64,000 bases of DNA from Maribacter sp. GTDB taxonomy: Bacteria; Bacteroidota; Bacteroidia; Flavobacteriales; Flavobacteriaceae. Positions 44,368-53,579 of this stretch are shown piece by piece. Under the pieces are notes generated by a model. It made no database searches. It had not been told where the DNA came from and was given only the letters and a program-made list of their open reading frames with translations. Numbering within the stretch: position 1 is the stretch's first letter; each line of letters starts with the position of its first letter. The stretch spans positions 1 through 64,000 of the forward strand of contig JAHENB010000006.1 in assembly GCA_024643345.1 (NCBI GenBank). Reading direction: 5' to 3'. The position numbers were made by a program, and so were the translations under genes.

Positions 44368-45459
44368 TTAGTTTTTGTTTAATTTTATGCCGCCATAATC
44401 ACTGTTGATGGTCATCATTTTGCCACTGTTCGCCGATCCATGGTACCCTTTGTAATAGTTTTGGTTCGACTTTTCCGTGCTGATGGCTATCTCGAGATCT
44501 TCTTTCCCGCTGACACCCGCATAGCTCGTCGTAATTTCAAAATCAAAATTGTAATCGGGGCTGTAGCCTATTTTTATACCGGTATAATTGGAGTTGATAT
44601 TAATGTTTCCGCCGTCGGCAGCCATTTCCTTGATGCCCAGTGATCCGTAGTCTGCACCGATTTCGACATTGCCATGGATGGTTCCCAGTTTTACACTGAT
44701 GTAATCGCCATTTCCTATGATGTTTTGGGCCTCCATTATTTCTATGTTACCGTAATCACTCGAGTATTCCAAGTTTTCCATTTTTACAACCGTGGAATTG
44801 GTATAATCGGCCTTGATGATAAGATTGCCCGCTTTCTGTACCGTAAAACCCGAGTAATCTGCCTTGATCTCTCCGCTATTGATAAATCCAATGCTCGAAT
44901 TGGAGGTATAGTCGAAGTTAAGTTCGTTGTTACGTCCGTGCAGTTCTCCGATTTCGAGCTTTCCATAATCGCAATTGATCTTTGCGTGCCCATCGATGCG
45001 GTCTAAAATGATATTGCCGTAGTCATTGTTCAATTGTACGCTGTTCTTAACGGGTAACTTGATCGTATAGTTGATCTGCATGTTCACATTGTTGTTGTTG
45101 CCCCAGTTCCAGCCCCAGCTACTTTTATTCTTACTGAATATGGTTTTTGCGGATACCATACTGTTGTTACCTTCAAATTCAACGGTAATTTCGTCCAATT
45201 TTTTTTGAACTTTTTCTTCATTGTTGCCATTGGTCTTGATGTGGACTTCGATTAAGATCCTATTTTCATTCCACGAGGTAATGTTCAAGTTCCCATAGCT
45301 ATTGCTTACTTTGAGCAAGGCATCTGCGTTGACGGAAAATTCTTTTTTGATTTTTTTTTCCTTGGTATGACGGCCACTTAAGGTTTTGTCATTCGCCGAC
45401 AATAGCATCGGGAAAGCCATTAAAAAGGCGATCGCATGTTTAAATAGTAAGGTCTTCAT
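44368..45459 (-). CDS. Exported DUF4097-like beta-helix protein
   Basis: A signal peptide (MKTLLFKHAIAFLMAFPMLLSAN) precedes about 340 residues with repeated short motifs such as YGNLNITSW, DYGNIILDRIDG, DYGKLEIGELHG, DYGNIEIMEAQN and DYGSLGIKEMA. This SDYGxxxI repeat every 20 or so residues is the pattern of DUF4097/adhesin-type beta-helices. No catalytic motif is visible. Its start overlaps the anti-sigma gene by 20 bases, so it is translationally coupled with it. Likely role: envelope or surface structure induced by the sigma factor. Confidence 0.85.
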   Translation of the reverse strand: MKTLLFKHAIAFLMAFPMLLSANDKTLSGRHTKEKKIKKEFSVNADALLKVSNSYGNLNITSWNENRILIEVHIKTNGNNEEKVQKKLDEITVEFEGNNSMVSAKTIFSKNKSSWGWNWGNNNNVNMQINYTIKLPVKNSVQLNNDYGNIILDRIDGHAKINCDYGKLEIGELHGRNNELNFDYTSNSSIGFINSGEIKADYSGFTVQKAGNLIIKADYTNSTVVKMENLEYSSDYGNIEIMEAQNIIGNGDYISVKLGTIHGNVEIGADYGSLGIKEMAADGGNININSNYTGIKIGYSPDYNFDFEITTSYAGVSGKEDLEIAISTEKSNQNYYKGYHGSANSGKMMTINSDYGGIKLNKN

Positions 45460-46009
45460 TGGTATTGTTTTTTATGTTATTAATGGTTTCTACCTGATCG
45501 AGAACGTCTTGCAAAAGGTCTATCCGGGTTTGGAAATTGGTAATCATGGCGCTTAAAATCAGTTTGCTGTTACCGCCGTTCAAAAGATCTTGTTCAAGAT
45601 GGCCATAATTGAGTTCCAGTTTTTGGAGCTGCAGTAAGGTATCCTCGATCATTTTTTCGGTAGCGGGGGTACTTTCACTTTTTAATTGGTTTATTTGCTC
45701 CTCGATGAGGCCTGCAAAATAGATTTGACTTTTCGAGACTTCAGGCGAAATATCGGCCACCCGTTTGTCAAGGGTTGGTCTCATCATGAATATACCCAAA
45801 CCTAGGGTCATCAAAACAAGTATCGAAGCAGCTATGGAGAGTGGTCTCCACCATGAACTGCGCTTCTTTTTCAGACTGATAACACCTTTCGAGGTATTTA
45901 GTTTTTCCAGAAATCTTTCCTGGTGCCCTAACCGTGGTTCTTCGGTATCAAAAGCACCTTGGCGACTGATAAACCAGTTATCTAAATTGTTCTTTTCCAT
46001 TTCAAGCAT
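45440..46009 (-). CDS. Putative anti-sigma factor, single-span membrane protein
   Basis: The 189-residue protein has a cytoplasmic N-terminal 50 residues, a membrane span PLSIAASILVLMTLGLGIFMM (about 55-75) and an extracytoplasmic helical, coiled-coil-prone domain (about 95-180). I see no zinc-binding HxxxCxxC motif. Position right after the ECF sigma gene, with an eight-base overlap, is the main argument for an anti-sigma role. Met4 (MEKNNLDNWF) is an alternative start without overlap. Confidence 0.75.
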   Translation of the reverse strand: MLEMEKNNLDNWFISRQGAFDTEEPRLGHQERFLEKLNTSKGVISLKKKRSSWWRPLSIAASILVLMTLGLGIFMMRPTLDKRVADISPEVSKSQIYFAGLIEEQINQLKSESTPATEKMIEDTLLQLQKLELNYGHLEQDLLNGGNSKLILSAMITNFQTRIDLLQDVLDQVETINNIKNNTNEDLTI

Positions 46010-46553
46010 CTATGAGTTGTTTTCTAAGGCTTTCTTTCGCCCTTGAGATCGTTGTTCGGCAATTGGCATAGCTGATGTTCATAATCGTGCTGATTTCCTC
46101 ATAATCATAACCTTCGATTAAATGTAAGGTCAAAGCGATTCTGTAATTGTTTTTTAAACGTTTCATGGTTTCCATTACTTGTTGAGCCTTCAGTTCAGTA
46201 AACACATGATCCGATTCAATGCCATCATCAGCTTCGACCTTGTACATTACATCTTCTAGGTCGACCTCGTTTTTTTTCTGTTGCTTTCGGTAATGGTAAA
46301 TACTATTGTTGACCACGATCCGTTTTAGCCAGGAACCAAAGCTCACTTCCGCTTTAAAGGTCTGCAGTTTCGTGAACGCATTCAAAAACGATTCCTGCAT
46401 AATGTCTTCCGCTTCGGCACTGTCTTTCACAATCCTAAGGGCAATATTGTACATGGCCTTATAATAGCGATTGTAAACTTCCAATTGCGCGCTTTGTTTC
46501 CCTTCAATACACCATTGCAATAGCGTATCAATATGTTCTCTTTTGTGGCTCAA
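46002..46553 (-). CDS. ECF-type RNA polymerase sigma factor
   Basis: Region 2 is visible as YNRYYKAMYNIALRIVKDSA then AEDIMQESFLNAFTKL, with SFGSWLKRIVVNNSIYHYRK. Region 4 is LIEGYDYEEISTIMNISYAN followed by CRTTISRAKESLRKQL. The 183-residue size without extra domains fits ECF sigma factors. It heads an operon with a membrane anti-sigma and two beta-helix surface proteins, which suggests an envelope-sensing regulon. Autoregulation is likely by analogy only. Confidence 0.95.
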   Translation of the reverse strand: MSHKREHIDTLLQWCIEGKQSAQLEVYNRYYKAMYNIALRIVKDSAEAEDIMQESFLNAFTKLQTFKAEVSFGSWLKRIVVNNSIYHYRKQQKKNEVDLEDVMYKVEADDGIESDHVFTELKAQQVMETMKRLKNNYRIALTLHLIEGYDYEEISTIMNISYANCRTTISRAKESLRKQLIDA

Positions 46554-46910
46554 AAAGTGAATGGTTTGACTAATAGATGAAGGAAGTTAGGGATTGTTAC
46601 AGTTTATTCTGAAAAAATTGATCACAATGACCAGTTAAGTGTTAACTATATTTAACTACAACCGAACGATAAAACCCAACTTAACTTTAAAATAGCTAAA
46701 TGTATATGAATAATTGGACCTTTCTGCCCGCAAGACTTCAAGGGTTTTTTGCTTTTAAGCCTTTATGGCACAACAATTGTCCATTAGGGGGTGAACGCAG
46801 TGCAAGAAGTGCATGAATATTGAATGCTTTCAGGCGATGTGGCTGCAAAACAATAATTTTAACGAACATGATTTCTGTTCCTGAAATGACAGAATGACCG
46901 AAAAATAACT
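46554..46910. other. 357-base intergenic region between ECF sigma and lon
   Basis: Divergent control region. No ORF of note and no perfect TAnnTTTG box for lon. The stretch TAATTTTAACG about 55 bases before the lon ATG is a weak -7 candidate. The part next to the sigma gene is AT-rich and must hold its promoter, but I cannot define it. Confidence 0.5.
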
Positions 46911-49373
46911 ATGGGAGCATCCAAATTTTCCAATTTTGACAATATGTCGTTGCATACCTTTGATGAAGATGCAGAACTTATACCTTTACTGACCGCGGAG
47001 GACGAAGAGCAAATGAACAGCGAAACACTGCCCGAAACTTTGCCCATCCTACCTTTGCGCAATACCGTCCTGTTCCCCGGCGTGGTAATTCCGATCACCG
47101 CAGGAAGGGACAAATCGATCAACCTGATCAAAGATGCCAATAACGGAAGCAAAGTGATAGGAGTGGTCTCCCAAAAAGACGAGACCACCGAAAACCCCGA
47201 TATTGACGATATCAATACTTTGGGCACCGTTGCCAAAATACTGCGGGTACTTCAAATGCCAGACGGCAATACAACAGTGATCATTCAGGGCAAAAAGAGG
47301 TTCGAAATCGCCGAGGTACTCACCAAAAAACCTTACCTAACGGCAACGATAAGGGAAACCAAAGAAAAGAGGCCCAAAGAGGGTGATAAAGAATTTTCGG
47401 CCATTATCGATAACATCAAGGAACTGGCCCTGAAAATCATAAAAATCAATCCCAATATTCCAAGTGAGGCTTCCTTCGCCATACAGAATATCCAAAGTAA
47501 TTCGTTTTTGATCAATTTTGTGTCCTCCAACCTCAATTTGAGCGTAGAGGAGAAACAAGATCTTTTGGAAATCAACAGTTTGAAAGATAGGGCTTTGGCC
47601 ACCTTAAAGTATATGGACATGGAGCTCCAGAAACTGGAGTTGAAAAATGTGATTCATTCCAAAGTGAGGAGCGATATGGACCAACAGCAGCGCGAGTATT
47701 TTCTGCATCAACAAATGAAGACCATCCAAGAAGAATTGGGCGGGGTATCCTATGATGAGGAAATACAGGAAATGCGCGTGAGGGCGAAAAAGAAGAAATG
47801 GAACAAAAAGGTCGCAGAATATTTTGAAAAGGAATTGGCCAAAATGCAACGCATGAATCCACAGGTGGCCGAATATTCCATCCAAAGAAATTATCTTGAT
47901 TTGCTGTTGGACTTGCCATGGAACGAATATTCAAAAGACAAGTTTGATCTAAAACGGGCACAAAAAATTCTGGATCGAGATCATTATGGACTCGAGGATG
48001 TGAAACGCAGAATCATCGAATACCTTGCCGTTCTGAAGCTACGTAACGACATGAAGTCCCCTATCCTATGTCTGTATGGCCCACCAGGGGTAGGTAAGAC
48101 CTCCTTGGGCAAATCTGTAGCGGAGGCTTTGGGCAGGGAATATGTGCGCATGTCGTTGGGCGGGCTGCGCGATGAAGCGGAGATCCGGGGCCACCGAAAA
48201 ACCTATATAGGGGCAATGCCGGGAAGAATTATCCAGAGCATCAAAAAGGCGGGCACCTCCAATCCCGTTTTTATCTTAGACGAAATCGATAAACTGTCGA
48301 ACAGTAATCAGGGCGATCCTTCATCGGCGATGCTCGAAGTACTGGATCCCGAGCAGAACAATGATTTCCATGATAATTTTCTGGAACTGGGCTATGACCT
48401 ATCGAAGGTCATGTTCATTGCAACGGCAAACAACCTTTCCAACATTCAGCCCGCATTGCTGGATCGTATGGAAATCATCAATGTTACGGGGTATACGATT
48501 GAGGAAAAAGTGGAGATTGCCAAAAGACATCTTTTGCCAAAACAGCTCAAGGAACATGGTCTGTTGTCTAAACACCTCAAAATAGGAAAGTTACAAATGG
48601 AAAAGATCGTTGAGGGATACACTAGGGAATCTGGGGTGCGCTCTTTGGAAAAACAAATTGCCAAAATGGTACGCTACGCGGCAAAATCGATAGCCATTGA
48701 AGAGGAATACGAAGTGAGGGTAAGCAATGATGACATTGAAAAGGTTTTGGGCCCACCGCGGATGGAACGCGACAAATATGAAAACAACGAGGTGGCCGGG
48801 GTGGTTACGGGTTTGGCATGGACTAGCGTGGGAGGGGATATTCTTTTTATCGAATCGATTATTTCAAAAGGGAAAGGCGACCTGAATATTACTGGTAACC
48901 TTGGGAAGGTAATGAAAGAATCGGCTACCATTGCCATGGAATACATCAAGGCGAACGCCGATCGATTCGATATCGATCCGGATGTTTTTTCGAAGTATAA
49001 TGTGCACATCCACGTGCCCGAGGGCGCCACCCCAAAAGATGGTCCGAGTGCCGGTATTACCATGCTCACTTCCTTGGTGTCACTGTTCACCCAACGCAGG
49101 GTAAAGAAGAGTCTGGCCATGACCGGGGAGATAACCCTTAGGGGCAAAGTGCTACCGGTTGGGGGCATCAAGGAGAAGATTCTTGCTGCAAAACGGGCCA
49201 GGATAAAGGAAATTATTTTGTGCAAGGACAATGAAAAGGATATCTTGGAAATTAAACCGGAATATCTGAAAGGCCTTACTTTTCATTATGTGACCGACAT
49301 GCATGAGGTTATCGAATTGGCCATCACCGATGAAAAGGTCAAGAACGCCAAAGCATTTTTAAGTACGCCTTAA
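46911..49373 (+). CDS. lon: ATP-dependent Lon protease
   Basis: Lon degrades misfolded and regulatory proteins. Domains in order: LAN substrate-binding N-domain ([20 protein letters not shown], from about 40), long helical linker, AAA+ module with Walker [14 protein letters not shown] (about 390) and Walker B FILDEIDK. The C-terminal protease domain has the catalytic Ser in [11 protein letters not shown] (about 710) and Lys in [13 protein letters not shown]. At 820 residues it is full length. The track start at ATG 46911 fits, with a short acidic extension before the N-domain. Confidence 0.98.
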   Translation: MGASKFSNFDNMSLHTFDEDAELIPLLTAEDEEQMNSETLPETLPILPLRNTVLFPGVVIPITAGRDKSINLIKDANNGSKVIGVVSQKDETTENPDIDDINTLGTVAKILRVLQMPDGNTTVIIQGKKRFEIAEVLTKKPYLTATIRETKEKRPKEGDKEFSAIIDNIKELALKIIKINPNIPSEASFAIQNIQSNSFLINFVSSNLNLSVEEKQDLLEINSLKDRALATLKYMDMELQKLELKNVIHSKVRSDMDQQQREYFLHQQMKTIQEELGGVSYDEEIQEMRVRAKKKKWNKKVAEYFEKELAKMQRMNPQVAEYSIQRNYLDLLLDLPWNEYSKDKFDLKRAQKILDRDHYGLEDVKRRIIEYLAVLKLRNDMKSPILCLYGPPGVGKTSLGKSVAEALGREYVRMSLGGLRDEAEIRGHRKTYIGAMPGRIIQSIKKAGTSNPVFILDEIDKLSNSNQGDPSSAMLEVLDPEQNNDFHDNFLELGYDLSKVMFIATANNLSNIQPALLDRMEIINVTGYTIEEKVEIAKRHLLPKQLKEHGLLSKHLKIGKLQMEKIVEGYTRESGVRSLEKQIAKMVRYAAKSIAIEEEYEVRVSNDDIEKVLGPPRMERDKYENNEVAGVVTGLAWTSVGGDILFIESIISKGKGDLNITGNLGKVMKESATIAMEYIKANADRFDIDPDVFSKYNVHIHVPEGATPKDGPSAGITMLTSLVSLFTQRRVKKSLAMTGEITLRGKVLPVGGIKEKILAAKRARIKEIILCKDNEKDILEIKPEYLKGLTFHYVTDMHEVIELAITDEKVKNAKAFLSTP

Positions 49374-49431
49374 TTTGCTGTTTGTGCTCAGATTATAATC
49401 GATTTAGAATGTACGCGTATATTTTTCTGCC

Positions 49432-49439
49432 TATTTTTG
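49432..49439 (+). promoter_or_regulatory. Putative -7 promoter box of cmk
   Basis: TATTTTTG matches TAnnTTTG and ends only four bases before the cmk ATG. The transcript would start at or near the start codon, i.e. it may be leaderless. Confidence 0.45.
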
Positions 49440-49443
49440 GTCA

Positions 49444-50133
49444 ATGCAAAAAATCACAATAGCAATTGACGGTTACTCGTCGACCGGTAAAAGTACCATT
49501 GCCAAGCAACTGGCGAAATCTTTAGGGTACGTATATGTTGATACCGGCGCAATGTACAGGGCGGTTACCCTTTTTGCCATGCGCAATGGATTCGTTGGCG
49601 GAGACAGACAAAATTTTGATGCCCTGGTACGTCTATTGCCTAAAATAGATCTTCAGTTTATGTTCAACAAAGCCTTGGGCTATTCTGAAATGTATCTCAA
49701 CGGGGAGAATGTCGAACAAGAAATCCGTAAGCTGCAAGTTTCCAAATATGTAAGCAAAATTGCAGAGATTGAACAAGTGCGTTACAAGTTGGTCGAAATG
49801 CAGCGGCAAATGGGCCTGGAAAAGGGTATTGTTATGGATGGTCGCGATATAGGAACGGTGGTTTTTCCGGATGCGGAACTTAAAGTCTTTATGACCGCCT
49901 CGCCAGAGGCCAGGGCTGCAAGGCGCTATAAAGAATTGTTGGAAAAAGGGGAAGCGGTGACCTACCAAGAGGTTTTGAAGAATGTTCAGGAGCGTGACCA
50001 TATCGATTCACATCGCGAATTTTCTCCCTTGATGAAGGCCGTTGACGCCATTGAATTCGACAATACAGATATGGGCCTCAAAGAACAGTACGAGCGTCTT
50101 TATAATTACGCCTTAAGGGTGATCAACAAGTAG
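49444..50133 (+). CDS. cmk: Cytidylate kinase
   Basis: Phosphorylates (d)CMP to (d)CDP. The P-loop is DGYSSTGKSTIAKQLAKSLG, followed by YVDTGAMYRAVTLFA, MDGRDIGTVVFPDAELKVFM and the LID ASPEARAARRYKELLEKGE, all standard for the family. Length of 229 residues is normal. It lies 70 bases after lon with its own promoter box. Confidence 0.97.
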   Translation: MQKITIAIDGYSSTGKSTIAKQLAKSLGYVYVDTGAMYRAVTLFAMRNGFVGGDRQNFDALVRLLPKIDLQFMFNKALGYSEMYLNGENVEQEIRKLQVSKYVSKIAEIEQVRYKLVEMQRQMGLEKGIVMDGRDIGTVVFPDAELKVFMTASPEARAARRYKELLEKGEAVTYQEVLKNVQERDHIDSHREFSPLMKAVDAIEFDNTDMGLKEQYERLYNYALRVINK

Positions 50134-50143
50134 CGAAGGAAAT

Positions 50144-50167
50144 AAAAAAGGACGTGTCGCCACGTCC
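50144..50167 (-). terminator. Rho-independent terminator after the LysM gene
   Basis: On the minus strand GGACGTG-GCGA-CACGTCC is followed by six T, 25 bases past the LysM stop codon. On the plus strand the hairpin lacks a T-run but may still help end the cmk transcript. Confidence 0.75.
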
Positions 50168-50192
50168 CTTACATTAAAATTACAGAATCTCC

Positions 50193-50573
50193 TTATAAAT
50201 TAGGAATCACTAGAACTTGATCGGGATGTATCATATCCGGATTTTTCAAAATATTGGTATTTGCTGAAAAAAGCTGCTTGTATTTCATGGGGTCACCATA
50301 GTAATGTTTTGCAATTTTGCTTAAAGACTCCCCACTCTTCACGATATGTCTGTGATAAACAGAATCATCCGCTACGGTAATGTTCGCTTTGATATCAGAA
50401 GGACTTTCCCCTCCTATTTCTTTAATCTTATCCCATAGAAGATCTTTTTCGTAAGGTGTTTTGGCTTCCCCTTTTACTTTGAGAATACCACCTTCCTCGG
50501 TGACGTTGCCATCTTTGATGCCCAATTGCTCACCAAGGTTCAATACCCCTTGATACTTTGCTTTAACACTCAT
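50193..50573 (-). CDS. BON-LysM domain protein (YgaU/Kbp-like)
   Basis: The start at 50573 (MSVKAKYQGVLNLGEQLGIKD) replaces the track start 13 codons upstream. The 126-residue protein has an N-terminal BON-like part (about 1-70) and a C-terminal LysM domain (HIVKSGESLSKIAKHYYGDP). This is the architecture of E. coli YgaU/Kbp, a small potassium-binding cytoplasmic protein. No signal peptide is seen, consistent with that. The K+ role is by family analogy. Confidence 0.88.
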   Translation of the reverse strand: MSVKAKYQGVLNLGEQLGIKDGNVTEEGGILKVKGEAKTPYEKDLLWDKIKEIGGESPSDIKANITVADDSVYHRHIVKSGESLSKIAKHYYGDPMKYKQLFSANTNILKNPDMIHPDQVLVIPNL

Positions 50574-50971
50574 AATTAATAGGATTATAGTTTTTATTAT
50601 TTGAAGATACAAGATAGCGATTTCAGATAGTTTTTTTGTTGATTTTTCGAATAAAAAAAAGCTTCAAACCTCATGTAACGCTCAATGTTTTTGCAAAAAA
50701 AGAAATGATTATGGGTCTGGCGTTCATCATTGTTTTTTGCTGCAATTTTTCTTGACTTAAGGGTCCTGATCAAATCCTTTCTGACCTTATTTTGGAAAAG
50801 ACCGGCGGTATCATGAAAATTGGGTTGGTATTGCCATTATAAAGTTGTATTTTTGCCGTCCTTTTTAGACAATGAATCAGGAGAAAAAGGGAAAAACGAA
50901 AATATAAATAACAGCTTTCGTGATTATTGTTTAACTCTTGTGCCATCACGGAATACAAATTAAATCAGCAA
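50574..50971. other. 398-base divergent region between the LysM gene and rpsA
   Basis: Holds the rpsA promoter and a leader of about 115 bases. The LysM-side half is AT-rich with no clear box. The minus-strand 62-aa ORF here is rejected. I see no structured RNA with confidence, though the long rpsA leader could carry an autoregulatory site. Confidence 0.5.
50848..50855 (+). promoter_or_regulatory. Putative -7 promoter box of rpsA
   Basis: TATTTTTG matches TAnnTTTG. A TTGG at 50825-50828 sits about 19 bases upstream as a possible -33 element. The start codon is 117 bases downstream. Confidence 0.5.
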
Positions 50972-52810
50972 ATGGCTGAAGAAAAAACAATCGCCGAAGT
51001 AGAAGAAACTACAGTGGCAACAGAAGAAAATAAGGTAGCAGCTCCAGTACAAGACCCTAAAGAATTTCTAGAGAATTTCGATTGGGACAAGTACGAGCAG
51101 GGTATTGAAAAGGTTGATGACACCAAACTTAAGGAGTTCGAGTCTTTGGTAGCCGAAAACTTTGTAGATACTGCAGACGCTGAAGTGGTTCAAGGAACCG
51201 TGGTCTATCTTACGGATCGTGAAGCGATCATCGACATCAATGCGAAATCGGAGGGCGTGATATCCCTTAACGAATTTAGATATAATCCCGGTCTTAAGGT
51301 CGGTGATAAGGTAGATGTACTTATTGATATCCGTGAAGATAAAAGTGGCCAATTGGTATTGTCCCATAGAAAGGCCCGTACCATTATGGCGTGGGAGCGG
51401 GTAAATAAGGCCCATGACAAAGAAGAAGTGGTGAGTGGTTTTGTAAAATGTAGAACCAAGGGCGGAATGATCGTTGATGTTTTCGGCATCGAAGCGTTTT
51501 TACCCGGTTCACAAATCGATGTGAAACCCATTCGCGATTATGATCAATATGTGAATAAAACCATGGAATTCAAAGTGGTTAAGATCAACCATGAATTCAA
51601 AAACGTGGTCGTATCTCATAAAGCCTTGATCGAGGCAGATATTGAAGAACAGAAAAAGGAAATCATCAGCCAATTGGAGAAAGGCCAAGTATTGGAAGGG
51701 GTTGTCAAAAACATCACTTCTTATGGCGTATTCATCGATTTGGGCGGCGTAGATGGTTTGATACATATCACCGACCTTTCATGGAGTAGGATAAACCATC
51801 CCAACGAAGTCGTTGAACTTGACCAGAAGCTGAATGTGGTCATCTTGGATTTTGATGAAAATAAATCCCGAATTCAATTGGGTCTTAAGCAACTGGAGAA
51901 ACATCCATGGGATGCGCTCAGCGATGAGATCAAAATTGGGGATAAGGTAAAGGGCAAGGTCGTGGTCATAGCAGATTATGGTGCTTTTATTGAAGTGGTA
52001 GAAGGCGTTGAAGGGCTGATCCACGTTTCTGAAATGTCATGGTCTACCCACCTCCGTTCTGCACAGGATTTCGTGAAAGTTGGTGATGAGATCGAGGCCG
52101 TGGTTTTGACATTGGATCGTGAAGATCGTAAAATGTCGTTGGGTGTCAAACAATTGACCCCCGATCCCTGGACCGATATTACTTCCAAATATCCTGTTGG
52201 TTCAAGACATACCGGAATCGTAAGGAACTATACCAATTTTGGAGTCTTCGTAGAATTGGAAGAAGGTATCGATGGCTTGATCTACATCTCGGATCTGTCA
52301 TGGACCAAGAAAATAAAACACCCATCTGAATTTGTAACCGTCGGCGATAAACTTGAGGTGGAGGTATTGGAGCTCGATGTTGAAGGCAGAAAATTGAGCC
52401 TTGGACATAAGCAAACCACTGAAAACCCTTGGGATAAATATGAATCTGAATTCGCAGTGGGTACCGTTCACAAGGGCGCCATTGCCGAAATTGTAGATAA
52501 GGGTGCTACCATTGATTTCAATGAAGACATCACCGCATTTATACCGCAACGCCATTTAGAAAAGGAAGATGGTAAAAAATTGGCCAAAGGCGAAGAAGCG
52601 GAATTCAAAATCATTGAGTTCAATAAAGATTTCAAACGGGTAGTTGCAAGTCATACTGCCATCTTTAGGGAAGAAGAGGAACGCAATGTGAAGGCGGCCG
52701 TTAAGAAGGCAAAAGCTAGCGCAGATGAGGCTAAGCCTACCTTAGGCGATGCCAATGAGCAACTGCAGGCCTTAAAGGACAAAATGGAAGCCAAAGCCAA
52801 GAAGAAATAA
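50972..52810 (+). CDS. rpsA: 30S ribosomal protein S1
   Basis: Six S1 RNA-binding repeats are visible. The last four contain the classical pattern: VVKNITSYGVFIDLGGVDGL, VVIADYGAFIEVVEGVEGLI, IVRNYTNFGVFVELEEGIDG and IAEIVDKGATIDFNEDITAF. S1 docks mRNA on the ribosome. The ATG at 50972 (MAEEKTIAEVEE) is chosen over the TTG of the track. An acidic N-terminus and a lysine/alanine-rich C-terminal tail frame the repeats; length is 612 residues. A strong terminator follows. Confidence 0.97.
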   Translation: MAEEKTIAEVEETTVATEENKVAAPVQDPKEFLENFDWDKYEQGIEKVDDTKLKEFESLVAENFVDTADAEVVQGTVVYLTDREAIIDINAKSEGVISLNEFRYNPGLKVGDKVDVLIDIREDKSGQLVLSHRKARTIMAWERVNKAHDKEEVVSGFVKCRTKGGMIVDVFGIEAFLPGSQIDVKPIRDYDQYVNKTMEFKVVKINHEFKNVVVSHKALIEADIEEQKKEIISQLEKGQVLEGVVKNITSYGVFIDLGGVDGLIHITDLSWSRINHPNEVVELDQKLNVVILDFDENKSRIQLGLKQLEKHPWDALSDEIKIGDKVKGKVVVIADYGAFIEVVEGVEGLIHVSEMSWSTHLRSAQDFVKVGDEIEAVVLTLDREDRKMSLGVKQLTPDPWTDITSKYPVGSRHTGIVRNYTNFGVFVELEEGIDGLIYISDLSWTKKIKHPSEFVTVGDKLEVEVLELDVEGRKLSLGHKQTTENPWDKYESEFAVGTVHKGAIAEIVDKGATIDFNEDITAFIPQRHLEKEDGKKLAKGEEAEFKIIEFNKDFKRVVASHTAIFREEEERNVKAAVKKAKASADEAKPTLGDANEQLQALKDKMEAKAKKK

Positions 52811-52855
52811 GTTTTTCTTGACTTTTCAGACGCATTGCGCGTTGATGAATAATGG

Positions 52856-52882
52856 GCCCCGGGGTAACAGCCGGGGCTTTTT
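52856..52882 (+). terminator. Rho-independent terminator after rpsA
   Basis: GCCCCGG-GGTAACAG-CCGGGGC is followed by TTTTTATT, 46 bases after the rpsA stop. Confidence 0.85.
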
Positions 52883-52927
52883 ATTGCGATATATCCGATG
52901 CTTAATTAAATTTACTGGGGAATTCCC

Positions 52928-52935
52928 TATTTTTG
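52928..52935 (+). promoter_or_regulatory. Putative -7 promoter box of the pyrR operon
   Basis: TATTTTTG matches TAnnTTTG, 29 bases before the pyrR ATG at 52964. No PyrR-binding attenuator hairpin is evident in this short leader. Confidence 0.45.
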
Positions 52936-52963
52936 CGCTGTTATCGTATTGATGTTCGAACCT

Positions 52964-53503
52964 ATGGGTCAAAAAGTACTGCTTTCCTCAAAAGAAATAA
53001 ACATCATACTTCATCGTTTGGCCTGCCAGCTCCTCGAATCCCATCTCGATTTTAAAGATACGGTGCTGATCGGGTTACAGCCGCGCGGCATATATGTGGC
53101 ACAACGTCTCAAAAAAATTTTGGTGGAAGAATATGGGGTAAAGCATATAGCCCTGGGTTTTTTGGACATTACGTTTTACCGGGACGACTTTAGAAGGGGC
53201 GATAAAACGCTTGCCGCAACCCAGACCAAAATAGATTTTTTGGTAGAGGATAAAAAAGTAGTGTTGATCGATGATGTATTGTATACGGGAAGGAGCATAA
53301 GGGCGGCCCTTACCGCCATACAATCTTTTGGAAGGCCTTCGGAAATAGAATTGTTAACTTTGATCGATAGAAGATTCAGTAGACATTTGCCCATACAACC
53401 AAATTACCGGGGAAGACAGGTCGATGCCATCAATAATGAAAAAGTGAAGGTCATGTGGAAGGAAAATGATGGGGAGGATACCGTTTATTTGGTTGATCGG
53501 TGA
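52964..53503 (+). CDS. pyrR: PyrR-type uracil phosphoribosyltransferase / pyr regulator
   Basis: The phosphoribosyltransferase fold shows the PRPP loop VVLIDDVLYTGRSIRAAL and a family-specific start QKVLLSSKEINIILHRLACQ. Family members can both regulate pyr genes by binding mRNA and make UMP from uracil. ATG 52964 is favoured (179 residues); the track start and ATG 52952 lie a few codons upstream. It is followed by pyrB, as expected for a pyrimidine operon. Whether it truly regulates RNA here is unclear, since I see no attenuator. Confidence 0.92.
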   Translation: MGQKVLLSSKEINIILHRLACQLLESHLDFKDTVLIGLQPRGIYVAQRLKKILVEEYGVKHIALGFLDITFYRDDFRRGDKTLAATQTKIDFLVEDKKVVLIDDVLYTGRSIRAALTAIQSFGRPSEIELLTLIDRRFSRHLPIQPNYRGRQVDAINNEKVKVMWKENDGEDTVYLVDR

Positions 53504-53579
53504 TCGGAAAATTTAGAATCATGGACAATTGCGAGCCAGACCCACTGAAATGGGACAATTATAATTGAAAAGCAACACA

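Noticed and set aside
43592-45459. Two adhesin-like genes as a recent duplication
   Set aside because: Both have beta-helix repeats, but the repeat units (GSGDI versus SDYGxxxI), lengths and signal types differ, so they do not look like recent copies.
48674-49231. 185-aa minus-strand ORF
   Set aside because: Antisense to the Lon protease domain.
50770-50958. 62-aa minus-strand ORF upstream of rpsA
   Set aside because: Covers the rpsA promoter and leader; low-complexity, no family signal.
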